DNA of 64,000 bases, from assembly GCA_030285985.1 (NCBI GenBank), contig CP127384.1, forward strand, positions 2,654,501 through 2,718,500. Reading direction: 5' to 3'. The notes beneath the pieces were generated by a model. The model saw only the letters and a program-made list of their open reading frames with translations. It was not told the origin of the DNA and searched no databases. This DNA is from Aquidulcibacter paucihalophilus. GTDB taxonomy: Bacteria; Pseudomonadota; Alphaproteobacteria; Caulobacterales; Caulobacteraceae. Within the stretch, counting starts at the first letter, position 1. Every line of letters starts with the position of its first letter. Below, piece after piece: positions 16,054 through 24,572 of this stretch. The translations under genes and the position numbers were made by a program.

Positions 16054-19000
16054 ATGGACGCGGTCGAAATCGCTCGTCAGCGAGCTGCGGAACTCCACAG
16101 CCAGGCCGTACTCGCGGGTGAGGACCCTTGGCGTCCGTATCTTTTCGCTGTCGCCGAAGCGAAGCGAAGAGGCTTTGATGTGGAAGCCGCTGGCCCGGCT
16201 ATGCTGGACGGGAGCCAGGCCAAGATCAACTTCCAAGAGGAACTGATCCTGCACGAGCAGGGTGGGACCGACTTCGAGAAGGCCTTTCTGGTCGCCCATG
16301 AGATCGGACACCTTGAACTTGGCGATGGCTTTGACCCTATCAACGGCGCTCAGTCCCCGACGTCCAGCGAGCCTTGGGATCCCGCCCGATCAGCCGAGCC
16401 TTCTCCCACCGGTTTTGATCTGGTCGTCGACTACGGCCAACGACAGAGACGAGAGGTTCAGATGGACCTCTTCGCGCGCGAGCTCCTTCTTCCGCGCCAC
16501 GTCGTTCGTGCGCTTCACCTCGAAGATGGCCTGACGGCGTCAGAGATTGCAGGGAAGTTGGGCGCGCCTTTTGCCGTAGTCGCGCAGCAGCTTCTGGATG
16601 CCCTGCTGTTGCCTGCGGTCGTCACCGCAGCAGCCGAGGGCAAACCCGACAAGAAGCTCAACGCCCTTCAGCGCGAGGCCGCAGATCATCGCGGATGCGC
16701 CTACCTGTTGGAAGCGGGTCCCGGCACAGGCAAGACTCAAACGCTCGTCGCGAGAGTGGAGGGCCTGCTGGATGAAGGCGCCGATCCACGGCGCATTCTC
16801 GTGCTGACGTTTTCCAACAAGGCCGCGGCTGAAATGGCCGATCGGATCGCGGACAAGCGAAAGGCTGACGCTGCCGCGATGTGGATCGGCACTTTCCACG
16901 CGTTCGGTCTTGATGTGATCCGTCGGTTCCATGCGGAACTGGGGCTTCCGAAGGATCCCAAGATGATGGATCGGACGGAAGCTGTGGAGCTGATCGAGAA
17001 CGAGTTTCCGCGGCTGGGTCTGCTCCACTATCGAAACATCTTCGATCCGACTCAGGTGATTGCGAACATGCTGAGCGCGATTTCCCGCGCAAAGGACGAA
17101 GTGATCGACCAGGCCGAGTACGCTGAGCTGGCGGCCAAGATGGAAGGTGAAGCTGGCGTAAGGGCTGTCGAAGTCGGGCGCGTCTATGCCGTCTACGAAC
17201 GGTTGAAGCGCGCTAGGGACCGGATCGATTTCGGCGATCTAATTTCACTGCCCGTCCGGCTTCTGGAAACCAACCCCCCGATCAGGGAGCATTTCCAGAG
17301 CCAGTACGACCATGTCCTGGTCGACGAGTATCAGGACGTGAACCGCAGCAGCATCCGACTGCTCACGGCGCTCAAACCCAGTGGGATCAACTTCTGGGCC
17401 GTGGGCGACGCCAAGCAGTCGATCTACCGCTTTCGGGGCGCGTCGTCGTTCAACATGTCACGTTTCGGCAAGGAGGATTTCGCTGGTGGCAAATGCGGTC
17501 GCCTGAAACGGAACTATCGATCAACTGACAATATCGTCCAGGCGTTCTCCGCCTTTGCCGTCGAAATGACCACGGGCGATGCAGAAGCGGGTTTGGAGGC
17601 CGACCGTCCCGCCGGTGAGCCGGTAGAACTGCGCAAGATGCTCAGCGCCGAACAGCAATCGGCGGCGGTCGCCGAGGCGATCGAACAAATGCGGGCGACC
17701 GGGTGGACGTATCGGGATCAGGCTGTGGTCTGCACCGGGAACGAGAAACTGGCTCGCCTCGGCAGCGATCTGGAGAGGCTGGGCATCCCCGTGCTGTTTC
17801 TGGGCAGTCTTTTCGAGCGTCCGGAAGTGAAGGATCTGCTCTCGCTGCTGTCGATCCTCGTGGATCGCAGGGCCATGGGCATATACCGCATCGGCTGTTG
17901 GCCGGATTTCCGCATGGCGCTCGCAGACGTCGCCGCCCTGACGGACCATCTCCGCGGCGCGGAGGGTCAGCCTGCAAGCTGGATGGGGGCTGCGGACCGT
18001 ATCCCGGGGCTTTCCGCGGATGGTCAGACCTCAATCCGCGCACTCGCGACGGCGTTGAACGGCTTCACCGAGAGCGCGGATCCGTGGACCATGCTCGCAG
18101 TGCTGCTGCTGGACCGGACGCGCATAGCAGCCCGCGTCAGCGCCTCGGCCGATCCTATCGATCGCACAAGAGGCATTGCGGTGTGGCAGTTCCTGAACTT
18201 CGTGAGAGCGCAGCCGGCAGGCAAGGGACTGCCGATCACCCGCCTTCTGGATCGCGTGCGGAGGTTGCTCCGGCTCGGCGACGACCGTGACCTTCGCCAA
18301 CTGCCGGCGGCCGCGCAGGGGCTCGACGCGGTCCGGCTCATGACCATCCACGGCTCCAAAGGCCTGGAGTTCCCCGTCGTGCATGTCCCGGGCATCAACG
18401 CTGATACAATCCCTCGTCGGGTGCCGGACCCGCCCTGTCCGGCCCCTGACGGGATGATCGCGGGTGTGGCGGGGACATTCACGGACGCTTTTCATCGGGG
18501 GCAGGCGGATGAGCAGGAGTGTCTGTTCTTCGTCGCGTTGTCCCGCGCGCGCGATCGCCTCTTCTTCTATGCGCCAACCCAGAAATCCAATGGCCACGCT
18601 CGACAACTCTCTCCCTTCCTGAGCCGGCTGGGCAACGGCCTGATTTCGAAGGAGGTCGCGCCTGTCCTGCCGATCCCGCCAGCGGAAGGGGCCGAGAGCC
18701 TGACGATCAGGTTCGAGACGTCGCTAAGGTTCAGCGCCTCCCAAATCGCCCTGTACGAGCGGTGTCCGCGGCGGTTCCTGTACACCCACATTCTCCAGGT
18801 CGGCGGACGCAGGACGATGACCGCCTACATGCAGCTGCATGAGGCGGTGCGCAGCGTTGTGCAGAGCCTCGCGGCGGCGGCCGAGCCCTTGCCATCGAAC
18901 GAGATGGCGACAATGATCGAAGCGGCGATCACGATGCATGATCTTCATGAGCACGGCTATCGCGACGACTTCATGCAACTGGCCGAGACACTGGTCGGCT

Positions 19001-19443
19001 ATTTCGCGGCCAGCCGTTCGGGACTCGAGCCAGAGCCCGCAACGCCGATCTGTGTGCAGGTGGTTGGAGGCGAGGTCTTCGCTCTGCCGGATGACGTGCT
19101 GGTCGGACCGGACGGACAGAGGATCGTTCGCAGCATCAGGACCGGCCATCGACGGTCCAAGGCCGGGAAAGACGTAGGCTCAGCCGCCTTCCTGCTGGCC
19201 GCCCGGTCAGCGTTCCCTGGCGCACAGGTCCATCTCGTGCACCTGGCCGACGGCAGCGCGGAGCCTGTGCCCCTGACCGACAAGGAAGTTGCCAACCGCA
19301 AAACCAAGCTGGAGGGCTTCCTTGAGCACGTCCGCCAAGGTCGCTTTCCCATGGAACGGTCCGAGTTCACGTGCCCGAACTGCCCCGCCTTTTTCATCTG
19401 CGGTCCGGTGCCGGACGGGGAAATGACGAAAAAGTTCGCCTGA
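16054..19443 (+). CDS. ImmA/IrrE metallopeptidase - UvrD helicase - Cys-cluster nuclease-like fusion
   Basis: A 1129-residue three-part protein. Residues 1-150 are an ImmA/IrrE (M78) zinc peptidase: HEIGH at 82-86 and the third-ligand helix EVQMDLFARELLLP from Glu134. Residues 205-850 are a superfamily 1 UvrD/Rep helicase: Walker A GPGTGKT (222-228), DEYQD (424-428), QSIYRFRG (455-462), NYRST, and TIHGSKG (764-770) with VALSRARDR. The C-terminus looks like the AddB/RecB-type domain with cysteines 904, 1107, 1110 and 1116 placed as for a 4Fe-4S cluster. Where the nuclease DxK triad is expected there is VRSIRTG (about 1025-1031), so nuclease activity may be lost. It probably loads on DNA ends and uses the peptidase to signal; this is inference. 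Confidence 0.88.
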   Translation: MDAVEIARQRAAELHSQAVLAGEDPWRPYLFAVAEAKRRGFDVEAAGPAMLDGSQAKINFQEELILHEQGGTDFEKAFLVAHEIGHLELGDGFDPINGAQSPTSSEPWDPARSAEPSPTGFDLVVDYGQRQRREVQMDLFARELLLPRHVVRALHLEDGLTASEIAGKLGAPFAVVAQQLLDALLLPAVVTAAAEGKPDKKLNALQREAADHRGCAYLLEAGPGTGKTQTLVARVEGLLDEGADPRRILVLTFSNKAAAEMADRIADKRKADAAAMWIGTFHAFGLDVIRRFHAELGLPKDPKMMDRTEAVELIENEFPRLGLLHYRNIFDPTQVIANMLSAISRAKDEVIDQAEYAELAAKMEGEAGVRAVEVGRVYAVYERLKRARDRIDFGDLISLPVRLLETNPPIREHFQSQYDHVLVDEYQDVNRSSIRLLTALKPSGINFWAVGDAKQSIYRFRGASSFNMSRFGKEDFAGGKCGRLKRNYRSTDNIVQAFSAFAVEMTTGDAEAGLEADRPAGEPVELRKMLSAEQQSAAVAEAIEQMRATGWTYRDQAVVCTGNEKLARLGSDLERLGIPVLFLGSLFERPEVKDLLSLLSILVDRRAMGIYRIGCWPDFRMALADVAALTDHLRGAEGQPASWMGAADRIPGLSADGQTSIRALATALNGFTESADPWTMLAVLLLDRTRIAARVSASADPIDRTRGIAVWQFLNFVRAQPAGKGLPITRLLDRVRRLLRLGDDRDLRQLPAAAQGLDAVRLMTIHGSKGLEFPVVHVPGINADTIPRRVPDPPCPAPDGMIAGVAGTFTDAFHRGQADEQECLFFVALSRARDRLFFYAPTQKSNGHARQLSPFLSRLGNGLISKEVAPVLPIPPAEGAESLTIRFETSLRFSASQIALYERCPRRFLYTHILQVGGRRTMTAYMQLHEAVRSVVQSLAAAAEPLPSNEMATMIEAAITMHDLHEHGYRDDFMQLAETLVGYFAASRSGLEPEPATPICVQVVGGEVFALPDDVLVGPDGQRIVRSIRTGHRRSKAGKDVGSAAFLLAARSAFPGAQVHLVHLADGSAEPVPLTDKEVANRKTKLEGFLEHVRQGRFPMERSEFTCPNCPAFFICGPVPDGEMTKKFA

Positions 19444-19523
19444 CCTTACCGGTCGAGGCAAGTCGCATCGATTGACTCCTTAGAGCCGTGCTTTCGCCCG
19501 GACCAACCTAAGGAAATCAAGAA

Positions 19524-20276
19524 ATGAATGACGAACCCATCGAAATCGAGGACATCGGCGAGGCGATCCGCGAGGCCCGCCCGTTCCGCCTCGCCAAGGC
19601 CTACCGCTTCCTGATCGCGGAAGACAGCCTCGACTTCAAACCGGCCGACGTGGCCGACCCGGTGCCCCTCGGGCACCAACTCCTCGAAGCGGGCGGGCTG
19701 GACCCGCGCGGCGACTACAGCCTTTCCGGCATCCTGCCGTCGGGCGATTTCGAGGACGTGCGTCTCGACGAACCCTTCGATCTGCGCGCGGTGGGTGCCG
19801 AGCGGTTCATCGCATCGCGCACCGACCGTGAGTTCAAGCTGACGCTGGACGACGACCAGATCCGCTGGGGCAAGGCCGTTCTCAGCGGCGCCGTTCTCTA
19901 CGGGCTGGCGAAGCCCGCCGAGGGCATCGGCGTCTTCCTGCGCGTGCCTGGCGGGCAAGACCGCCTCATCGAGTCGGCCGAACTGATCGATCTCGCCCAA
20001 CCCGGCGTGGAGCACTTCATCACCGCGCCGAAGCCCAGGCCGGCGTTCGAGATCCTGGTCAACTCCCGCGTCAAGGTCGTGCCGGACGAGCGCGTGACCT
20101 TCGAGCAGGTGGTTCAGCTGGCCTTCCCCGGTCCGCACGCGCCGAACGTCGAGTTCTCGATGACCTACCGCCACGCCGCCTCCAAACCGCACGCCGGCGA
20201 ACTGGCCGCCGGCGGCTTCGTCATCGTCAAGCAGAAGGGCACGGTCTTCAATGTCACGCGAACTGTTCAATCGTAG
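19524..20276 (+). CDS. Multiubiquitin domain protein
   Basis: A 250-residue protein built of three beta-grasp (ubiquitin-like) units: residues about 19-88 (FRLAKAYRFLIAEDSLDFKP), 90-165 (REFKLTLDDDQI) and 169-250 (PAFEILVNSRVKVVPDERVT). It ends GTVFNVTRTVQS, the usual C-terminal form of bacterial multiubiquitin proteins, and lacks a diglycine, so a processing step or non-canonical ligation must be assumed. An AAGGAAAT Shine-Dalgarno lies before the ATG, 80 bp after the helicase gene. It overlaps the E1 gene by 26 bp. It should be the modifier that the E1 at 20251 activates. Confidence 0.85.
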   Translation: MNDEPIEIEDIGEAIREARPFRLAKAYRFLIAEDSLDFKPADVADPVPLGHQLLEAGGLDPRGDYSLSGILPSGDFEDVRLDEPFDLRAVGAERFIASRTDREFKLTLDDDQIRWGKAVLSGAVLYGLAKPAEGIGVFLRVPGGQDRLIESAELIDLAQPGVEHFITAPKPRPAFEILVNSRVKVVPDERVTFEQVVQLAFPGPHAPNVEFSMTYRHAASKPHAGELAAGGFVIVKQKGTVFNVTRTVQS

Positions 20277-21444
20277 TCCCGACCTTAAGCGGCTTCGCGA
20301 CGAGGGCTACTTAGTCCAAGTCAGGGGCGGGGTCCTCATCATGAGGGATGTGCCCTACGTCGACGCCAACAAGCAGGTCCGTTTCGGGACCCTGATCTCC
20401 AGCCTTACGCTGGCTGGAGATCAGACCCGCCGGCCGGACACCCACGTGATCCACTTCGACGGTGACTATCCCTGTCGCGCGGACGGGAGTCGGATCTCGG
20501 GGCTGTCGCATCAAACCGACATCCAGCTCGACTTCGGCACCGGCGTGACAGCGCGGCACTCCTTCTCCAGCAAACCCGACCAAGGGTACGCCGACTACTA
20601 CGAGAAGATGACCAGCTATGCCGGCATCATCTCGGGGCCAGCCGCTGTGCTGGACCCCGAGATGACCGCGCGGGTCCTGCGCGCGCAGGACGACGACGAG
20701 GATGGGGGGGGCGACGACCAGCCGTTCCTGTATGTGGAATCCGCGTCTGACCGGGTCGGGCTCGGTGCCTTGTCGAGCGTCTTCAAGACCGAGGTCGTCG
20801 CGATCATTGGCTTGGGCGGCACCGGTTCCTACATTCTCGATCAGGTCGCCAAGACCCCGGTGCCGGAAATCCGCATCTTCGACGCGGATGAGTTTCTCCA
20901 GCACAACGCCTTCAGAGCCCCGGGCGCGCCCACGCTCGACCAGCTCCGTGAAGTGCCCATGAAGGTCGACTACCTGAAGGCCATCTACGAACGTATGCAT
21001 CGTGGGATTGTCGCTCACCCGGTAGCTATGACCGCCGAGACGCTGCATCTGCTGGACGGGGTCACCTTCGCCTTCCTGAGTATGGATGCGGGGGAAGAGA
21101 AACGGTTGGTCGTCGAAAAGCTGGAGGCGATCGGCGCGTCATTCGTCGATGTCGGGATGGGTCTCGAACTCGACGACGGTTCGCTGGGCGGCATCCTGCG
21201 GGTTACGGCCAGCACGCCGAAGAAGCGGGATCATGTGCATGCCGGCCGCATCTCGTTCGCCGACGGTGGCGGAAACGACATCTACGCCTCGAACATCCAG
21301 GTCGCGGATCTGAATGCTCTGAACGCGATCCTCGCGGTCGTGAAGTGGAAGAAGATGTGCGGCTTCTACCGGGACCTCGAGGAGGAGCATCACTGCACCT
21401 ACACGACCGACGGCAATCAGCTTACCAATGGCGACCTGCCGTGA
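20251..21444 (+). CDS. DUF6791-ThiF E1-like ubiquitin-activating enzyme
   Basis: A 397-residue protein. Residues 1-160 match DUF6791, with a conserved-looking cysteine in HFDGDYPCRADG (Cys75) that could serve as an E2-like or acceptor thiol. Residues 180-395 are a ThiF/E1 adenylation domain: nucleotide loop IIGLGGTGSYI (185-195), Asp211 in FDADEF, and HNAFRAPGA. It would adenylate the C-terminus of the multiubiquitin protein and pass it to a cysteine. The gene overlaps multiubiquitin by 26 bp and DUF6527 by 4 bp (GTGA), so the three are tightly coupled. No separate E2, E3 or JAB peptidase gene is visible here. Confidence 0.85.
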   Translation: MSRELFNRSPDLKRLRDEGYLVQVRGGVLIMRDVPYVDANKQVRFGTLISSLTLAGDQTRRPDTHVIHFDGDYPCRADGSRISGLSHQTDIQLDFGTGVTARHSFSSKPDQGYADYYEKMTSYAGIISGPAAVLDPEMTARVLRAQDDDEDGGGDDQPFLYVESASDRVGLGALSSVFKTEVVAIIGLGGTGSYILDQVAKTPVPEIRIFDADEFLQHNAFRAPGAPTLDQLREVPMKVDYLKAIYERMHRGIVAHPVAMTAETLHLLDGVTFAFLSMDAGEEKRLVVEKLEAIGASFVDVGMGLELDDGSLGGILRVTASTPKKRDHVHAGRISFADGGGNDIYASNIQVADLNALNAILAVVKWKKMCGFYRDLEEEHHCTYTTDGNQLTNGDLP

Positions 21445-21881
21445 TCCGCTACCACCGCCTGGAGCCCCGGTTCGTGCAGCATCTGCCTGACCAGCTGATG
21501 CCGGGCATCCTGTATGTGTCGATGGAGTACGGCACGGTCGGGCATAGCTGTTGCTGTGGATGTGGGGAGGAGGTGGTGACGCCACTTACCCCCACTGACT
21601 GGCGGATCACCTATGACGGAGAGACCATGTCGTTGAGCCCATCGGTCGGCAGTTGGTCGCTTCCCTGTCGGTCTCACTACTTCATCGACAGGTCGCGAGT
21701 AATCGAAGCGGGGCAGTGGACGGATGAACAGGTCGCCGCCGAACGTAGACGCGATCACTTGGCCAAGCAGCATCACTACGGCGCGGACTGCGGCCAAATG
21801 CTGCCCACGCTGGAACCCGAAGTGAAGCAGCCTGATACGCCTGGGCGCCTGACGCGGCTGTGGCGCTGGTTCTCGGGCTGA
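21441..21881 (+). CDS. DUF6527 family protein
   Basis: A 146-residue protein starting at a GTG that overlaps the E1 stop. It carries the DUF6527 pattern: HSCCCGCGEEVVTPL, then PSVGSWSLPCRSHYFI, with Cys and His residues spaced for zinc. In my recollection this family accompanies multiubiquitin and DUF6791-ThiF genes in many bacteria; its biochemical role is not established to my knowledge. It could act as an E2/E3-like transfer or a substrate-binding factor. It is the last gene of the ubiquitin-like operon. Confidence 0.85.
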   Translation: MIRYHRLEPRFVQHLPDQLMPGILYVSMEYGTVGHSCCCGCGEEVVTPLTPTDWRITYDGETMSLSPSVGSWSLPCRSHYFIDRSRVIEAGQWTDEQVAAERRRDHLAKQHHYGADCGQMLPTLEPEVKQPDTPGRLTRLWRWFSG

Positions 21882-21905
21882 TACTCGAGAACCTATTGTC
21901 GGGGA

Positions 21906-21942
21906 GCCAAAGCATGGACGGCACCGCCGTCCATGCTTTGGC
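21906..21942. repeat. Perfect 17-bp hairpin after the ubiquitin-like operon
   Basis: A perfect 17-bp inverted repeat (GCCAAAGCATGGACGGC and its complement) around a 3-base loop, 24 bp past the DUF6527 stop. There is no T tract, so it is either a factor-assisted terminator or a recombination/processing structure. Confidence 0.8.
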
Positions 21943-22357
21943 GGTACGGCCCCAGAGGTCGCCGCGTCGGGATGCGTGGAGAAGGGCGACTCCCCAACGG
22001 ATTTCTGAATGCACGCCGATGCTCGGTGACCGGGCTCGAAGTCGCCGAAGAAAAGTGTCGGAACTCAGGGCAGCCTTGGATGCGAACGAACCCGTCCGTA
22101 GCATCAAGCCGATGGTCGGATGCGAATGGTCTGAAAAGGCCCGCGTTCCCGGCGCTTCGGACAACGAAGCAGGGTTGGTGCGCAGGGCCACGTCGGTCTT
22201 CAATGCCGGAATCAGTATCCGTTATGGCCGGGAGCGCGCCCAAGCGTCTGTCCACGCTGAGTGTCTTATCTCGGGCCGTGAGCCAATGACCGCTCTTGGC
22301 GCATTTGAGACTGAGAAACTGTAGTTTGGGAAAGGGGCCTTGATCACGGAGGTGGCC
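21943..22357. other. Leader region of the small recombinase gene
   Basis: No gene seen. It contains GCCAATGACCGCTCTTGGC at about 22280, an imperfect inverted repeat close to the recombinase start that could be an operator or recombination site. Confidence 0.35.
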
Positions 22358-22984
22358 ATGGGCCAGCTCGACCTTTTCCGGATGCCCCGCAAACCCTGGA
22401 ACGCTGGCCGCATGACTGGGGCGAAAGCGCCGCTCAAGCCAAAGCACATCTGGGCGATCCGCCAGCACTTGAAGTCTATCGGATCGGTCCGGGACCTGGC
22501 GATGTTCAACACAGCCTTGGACGCAAAACTCAGGGGCTGCGATCTCGTCAAGCTACGGCTCGCCGATGTCGCCCACGGGGGCGTCATTCGTCAGCGCTCG
22601 ACAATCGTCCAGCAGAAGACCGGGCGACCCGTACCGTTCGAGATCACAGAGCCGGCGAGAGAAGCGCTTATGCAATGGCTCGACCTTCGGGGCCGGCGGC
22701 CGGACGATTGGTTGTTCCCAAGCCGCAGCAATGCCGGCCGTCATATCGGAACGCGCCAGTACGCACGCCTGGTCGACGGCTGGGTTCGAATGATCGACCT
22801 GAATCCGAGTGCGTACGGCACCCACAGCCTGCGACGAACCAAGGTGGCGCTGATCTACAAGAAGACCGGAAACCTCCGCGCCTGCCAGCTGCTCCTGGGT
22901 CACGGCAAGCTGGAAAGCACGGTCCGATACCTCGGGATCGAGGTCGACGACGCTCTGGAAATTTCCGAGCAGATCGATCTTTAG
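22358..22984 (+). CDS. Minimal tyrosine recombinase at head of repeat array
   Basis: A 208-residue protein that is essentially a tyrosine-recombinase catalytic domain: Arg59 (KLRGCDL), Lys87 (QQKTGR), His156-x-x-Arg159 (HSLRR), His182 (LLGHGKLE) and nucleophile Tyr191 (TVRYLG). All active-site residues are present. The usual N-terminal SAM-like core-binding domain is reduced to about 50 residues. The ATG at 22358 follows a GGAGG, which decides the start over the upstream TTG. Eight bases after its stop begins repeat R1 of a nine-copy array. Alternatives are a XerC/D-like resolvase or an island-specific recombinase. Confidence 0.88.
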   Translation: MGQLDLFRMPRKPWNAGRMTGAKAPLKPKHIWAIRQHLKSIGSVRDLAMFNTALDAKLRGCDLVKLRLADVAHGGVIRQRSTIVQQKTGRPVPFEITEPAREALMQWLDLRGRRPDDWLFPSRSNAGRHIGTRQYARLVDGWVRMIDLNPSAYGTHSLRRTKVALIYKKTGNLRACQLLLGHGKLESTVRYLGIEVDDALEISEQIDL

Positions 22985-22991
22985 ACCGCAG

Positions 22992-23048
22992 TGGGTCCGC
23001 CAGAAAGCGGACCCACCAAAGGTCTCTTTTGGGTGGAAAGCGGACATC
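22992..23048 (+). repeat. Palindromic repeat R1
   Basis: Contains a perfect 10-bp inverted repeat (GTGGGTCCGC, GCGGACCCAC) followed by the family 3' part GGGTGGAAAGCGGACAT. First copy, directly after the recombinase gene. Confidence 0.75.
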
Positions 23049-23235
23049 CGCATCATGCCCGGTTCAGCCCATTTTCAAAGCCGTCGCCATGACATGAACT
23101 ACTATTACGCAACCACCATCCAGGGGTAGCGTGAGGGGTGAGGTCGAGGACGAGAGCGGGGACTTGTCGTCGGTCGCCAGACGCCCGCGAGTGATTTCCA
23201 ATCAACAAACGGCGGGCATGTTGTTTAGGGATTTC

Positions 23236-23691
23236 TCAGGGTGCTAGCACGGCAAAGCAAGGGGATGACGGAGCCGTAGTAGCCCGCGTGGCCAGCATGC
23301 CGCGCGCACTCGACGACAGACCAATGACGGTGACCAATTCGTCTTGGGTCCAGGATGCGCTCAGAACCCCCCATTCACCCGAGGTAGATCGGCCATGACG
23401 GGCTTCGAATTCTGGGGTTCCCCGCCGCTGCGTTTCCTTCTCAACCTCGTCGGCGAAGGCTTCGAGAGTGGTGCCGAACCTGTAGGACTCAGCGACCACA
23501 ACACCATCGCAAAGCCTGACTTGCCACGTGTCACCCCAGGCAATCGCCGCGCCGGGTGACCCGTTAATGACCGGGACAATTTGTGCATCGGGTCTGTGGG
23601 CCAACAACTGTTCAGCTGTCTGACCAACTTCTTGAGCATGGGCTGAGGATACGGCCATCGCCGCAATGACTGTCGCCAAAACGGTTCGCAT
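23236..23691 (-). CDS. Hypothetical secreted protein (array gene 1)
   Basis: A 151-residue exported protein: signal MRTVLATVIAAMAVSSAHAQ with an AHAQ cleavage site. The mature part has two cysteines (RLCDGV and SSPCFAV) and no recognised domain. The ATG at 23691 has GAGGTG just upstream. Its neighbour 23726-24058 is on the same strand, 34 bp upstream, so they may be co-transcribed. It sits between repeats R1 and R2. Confidence 0.65.
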   Translation of the reverse strand: MRTVLATVIAAMAVSSAHAQEVGQTAEQLLAHRPDAQIVPVINGSPGAAIAWGDTWQVRLCDGVVVAESYRFGTTLEAFADEVEKETQRRGTPEFEARHGRSTSGEWGVLSASWTQDELVTVIGLSSSARGMLATRATTAPSSPCFAVLAP

Positions 23692-23725
23692 GTTCACCTC
23701 ATTAGGCCGATGCGCCCGCGCCATC

Positions 23726-24058
23726 TCAGTCTCTGCCGCGAGGCAATAGGTTCAGTCCCAGCAGTAGCCAAAGGAACAAGCCGCCGAAGAAAAGCCCTAG
23801 GAGCCATGGGTCAGTCTTCACCTGCATCGCGCGAACGAAAGTGTCAGCCTTAGTAATCTGGACTGCGGTCAGGTCGGGCCTAAGGCGGTCAATCCCGGAA
23901 ATGAAACCAAGTTGGATGCCATAGACCATCAACCCGAGAACGACCGCCCCGCCTGCCAACCATGGAGCCAACTTGCTGTAGGCTTTGGGATGGTTCCACG
24001 CCATCCAGCCACATGCGGTGAGGCCCGCGACGATTAGTGGTCCGGCTATCTCGTTCAT
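23726..24058 (-). CDS. Small membrane protein (array gene 2)
   Basis: A 110-residue protein with three hydrophobic helices: LIVAGLTACGWMAW, WLAGGAVVLGLMVYGIQLGF and LLGLFFGGLFLWLLLGL. No family recognised. It is probably transcribed together with the secreted protein gene that follows it. Confidence 0.65.
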   Translation of the reverse strand: MNEIAGPLIVAGLTACGWMAWNHPKAYSKLAPWLAGGAVVLGLMVYGIQLGFISGIDRLRPDLTAVQITKADTFVRAMQVKTDPWLLGLFFGGLFLWLLLGLNLLPRGRD

Positions 24059-24181
24059 GTATCCATGTGTGCCAACCTAAGCCGCATGTGTCGAGGCGGT
24101 CGAACGGGTGCCACCCAGGTCGAGGCGACATCAGCCTCGTCCAGACGGTTGAGGAACTCGCCCGAACCTGAAACCATGGGT

Positions 24182-24197
24182 GCGTTGTATACAACGC
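24182..24197. promoter_or_regulatory. Perfect 16-bp palindrome
   Basis: GCGTTGTATACAACGC is perfectly self-complementary and has the TTGTATACAA core typical of GntR-type operators. It lies 112 bp upstream of the gene at 24309 and 120 bp upstream of the divergent gene at 24058. No GntR regulator is encoded nearby. Confidence 0.45.
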
Positions 24198-24308
24198 GTG
24201 CCTGTGGGCGTCATTTTGCTGTCGCCGAATTGGTAGCAAAACCGTCATGGAATCAGCCCCACCTAGCCTCCGGCGCATACGAGTTCTTTCAATGAACAGG
24301 TATGCCCA

Positions 24309-24572
24309 ATGTTCTCCCGCAAACCAGCACCGCTCCCCGCACCGAGGAATTTCCTCTCGGTGAAACTCGGCTCGTGGGTGGCCATTGAGGCGAAGGGTTG
24401 GGGGGTCGCCATCGTCCCCCTCGTCATCATCGTCAGTCTGGCCTTAGGCAACGTCGTCAGGGGCGGAGCCACCGAGGTATGGCAGCTCATCGGGGAAGTC
24501 GCGGAAGCGGCGCAAGCCGAACCCGCCGTGATCGCCGAACCCCCTCAAGAGCGAACCGCGATCACTCCATGA
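24309..24572 (+). CDS. Small single-pass membrane protein (array gene 3)
   Basis: An 87-residue protein with one helix (GVAIVPLVIIVSLALGNVV) and a C-terminal acidic, proline-rich tail. The family is not recognised. It converges with the next gene and overlaps it by 11 bp. A plus-strand gene between mostly minus-strand neighbours, as expected for independent cassettes. Confidence 0.55.
   Translation: MFSRKPAPLPAPRNFLSVKLGSWVAIEAKGWGVAIVPLVIIVSLALGNVVRGGATEVWQLIGEVAEAAQAEPAVIAEPPQERTAITP

Noticed and set aside
19446..20270. 274-codon open frame antisense to the multiubiquitin gene
   Set aside because: The plus strand encodes three clear beta-grasp units with a Shine-Dalgarno; the minus frame has no recognised motif.
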